Origin: WTJD01 sp964225175 | GTDB taxonomy: Bacteria; Pseudomonadota; Gammaproteobacteria; Xanthomonadales; SZUA-36 | Assembly: GCA_964225175.1 (NCBI GenBank) | Contig: CAXQNK010000080.1 | Location: 1 to 23,332 of the forward strand | Direction of reading: 5' to 3' | Length of the DNA: 23,332 nucleotides | Shown: piece by piece, positions 22,329-23,332 of the stretch | Layout: every line of letters begins with the position of its first letter | Position numbering within the stretch: position 1 is the stretch's first letter | The notes under the pieces: model-generated | The model's database searches: none | What the model saw: only the letters and a program-made list of their open reading frames with translations | Told to the model about the DNA's origin: nothing | Made by a program: the position numbers and the translations under genes

Positions 22329-23332
22329 ATGTCTGAACAATACGATCTCATTGTGATCGGAGGCGGCCCCGGCGGTTACGTCGCTGCCATTCGCGCCGCG
22401 CAACTGGGCCTGAAAACAGCCTGTATTGATATGAATTCAGGAGCGGATGGAAAACCGGCGCTCGGCGGGACCTGCCTGAACGTCGGCTGCATCCCCTCCA
22501 AAGCGCTGCTCGATTCCAGCAAGCACTTTCAGCATGTGAAGGGCGAGTATGCCGAGCACGGCATCCAGGTCGACGAAGTCCAGATGGACATCGGTCAGAT
22601 GCAGCAGCGCAAACAGGGCATCGTTAAAAAACTCACCGGCGGTGTGGCGGGCCTGCTGAAAGCCAACAAGGTCACCACCTACCACGGTCACGGGCGGCTG
22701 CTGGCCGACCGGCAAGTCGAGGTGGCCCTTGCGGGCGCAGACGAAACGCTGTCACTTCAGGCCAAGAATGTCCTTCTGTCAGCAGGCTCCCTACCTATTG
22801 AAGGGCCCGGCATTCCCTGCGATGGCGAGGTGATTGTGGACAATGTCGGGGCCCTTGAATTCACCGAGGTGCCCGAACGGCTGGGCGTGATCGGCGCGGG
22901 CGTCATCGGGTTGGAGCTGGGCTCGGTCTGGTCCCGCCTGGGTTCAAAGGTCACGTTGCTGGAGGCCCTGCCCGATTTTCTTGCCCTCGCAGACAAGGAC
23001 GTTGCCAAGCAGGCCCAGCGTGAATTCAAAAAGCAGGGACTCGATATCAGGCTGGAGACTCGAGTCACCGCCGCTACTGTCGAAAAGGGCGAGGTCAAAG
23101 TCAGCCTGGAAGGAAAAAATGGCGCCGAGGAGATGGTTTTTGACCGTCTGCTTGTGTGCGTGGGGCGCCGGGCGAATACAAAGCTACTGGTCAGCAAAGA
23201 TTCGGGCGTCACGATCACCGATCGGGGCCAGGTCCAGGTGGATGAGCACTCACGCACAACGGCATCGGGCGTGTGGGCCATCGGCGACTGCGTACGCGGC
23301 CCCATGCTGGCGCATAAAGCCTCCGAGGAGGG
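22329..23332 (+). CDS. lpdA: Dihydrolipoamide dehydrogenase (E3), 3' end beyond window
   Basis: Re-oxidises dihydrolipoamide of the 2-oxoglutarate (and possibly pyruvate) dehydrogenase complex, passing electrons via FAD and a disulphide to NAD+. The first 334 residues of about 470-480 are present. Visible: FAD motif GGGPGG (11-16), the redox disulphide C49/C54 in GGTCLNVGCIPSKAL, the NAD Rossmann motif VIGAGVIGLELG (187-198), and the second FAD segment SGVWAIGDC near 315-325. The dimer domain and catalytic His-Glu pair lie beyond the edge. The start ATG 22329 has only a weak purine-rich ribosome site. Third gene of the suc operon. It could serve several complexes; a separate lpd elsewhere cannot be excluded. 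Confidence 0.95.
   Translation, partial: MSEQYDLIVIGGGPGGYVAAIRAAQLGLKTACIDMNSGADGKPALGGTCLNVGCIPSKALLDSSKHFQHVKGEYAEHGIQVDEVQMDIGQMQQRKQGIVKKLTGGVAGLLKANKVTTYHGHGRLLADRQVEVALAGADETLSLQAKNVLLSAGSLPIEGPGIPCDGEVIVDNVGALEFTEVPERLGVIGAGVIGLELGSVWSRLGSKVTLLEALPDFLALADKDVAKQAQREFKKQGLDIRLETRVTAATVEKGEVKVSLEGKNGAEEMVFDRLLVCVGRRANTKLLVSKDSGVTITDRGQVQVDEHSRTTASGVWAIGDCVRGPMLAHKASEE

Noticed and set aside
1..23332. Mobile elements, CRISPR arrays, tRNA or rRNA genes, phage genes
   Set aside because: None seen by eye: no transposase or integrase motifs, no regularly spaced repeats, no cloverleaf-like segment; all sizeable intervals are explained by genes.

Overview
This window looks like chromosomal DNA of a GC-rich (roughly 60% by eye) gammaproteobacterium. 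The evidence is an RfaH-type NusG paralogue, an E. coli-type PurB followed by a YcfD/RoxA ribosomal oxygenase, class II fumarase, and a sucA-sucB-lpd operon. A short YtrA-type GntR regulator with ABC genes, a fused ATP sulfurylase/APS kinase, and TetR-adaptor-RND genes hint at the Lysobacterales/Chromatiales side of the class. That placement is an inference. I see no tRNA, rRNA, insertion sequence, phage gene or CRISPR array, and no stretch above 300 bases lacks a gene.

Region 1 (1-3869, minus strand): two small secreted proteins of unknown function, then ugd (UDP-glucose dehydrogenase), galE (UDP-glucose 4-epimerase) and the start of rfaH. ugd and galE overlap by four bases and supply UDP-glucuronate and UDP-galactose. 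RfaH is an antiterminator of long polysaccharide operons, so this is probably the edge of a surface-polysaccharide locus that continues to the left.

Region 2 (4052-6665, plus strand): a periplasmic FKBP-type prolyl isomerase and a bifunctional Sat-CysC enzyme that makes PAPS. An unusual overlapping pair of inverted repeats lies between them.

Region 3 (6704-11411, minus strand): a compact TetR repressor - lipoprotein adaptor - RND pump operon with a clean palindrome over the regulator's promoter.

Region 4 (11575-14069, plus strand): a self-regulated YtrA-type operon of four genes: a 77-residue single-pass membrane protein not recognised here, a GntR/YtrA repressor, an ABC ATPase and an ABC-2 permease. 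A near-perfect 10-base-arm dyad covers its -10 box. This is the best candidate here for a poorly described system.

Region 5 (14077-23332): fumC (minus) is divergent from purB-roxA (plus), followed by sucA, sucB and lpd (the last cut by the window end). This is central metabolism with a common thread of fumarate and 2-oxoglutarate: PurB releases fumarate, FumC hydrates it, RoxA consumes 2-oxoglutarate as co-substrate, and SucAB-Lpd oxidises 2-oxoglutarate.

Most of the window is ordinary housekeeping. Several long automatic starts were shortened (FKBP, sat-cysC, the 77-aa protein, fumC, purB, sucA) from ribosome binding sites, promoters and family alignment from memory.
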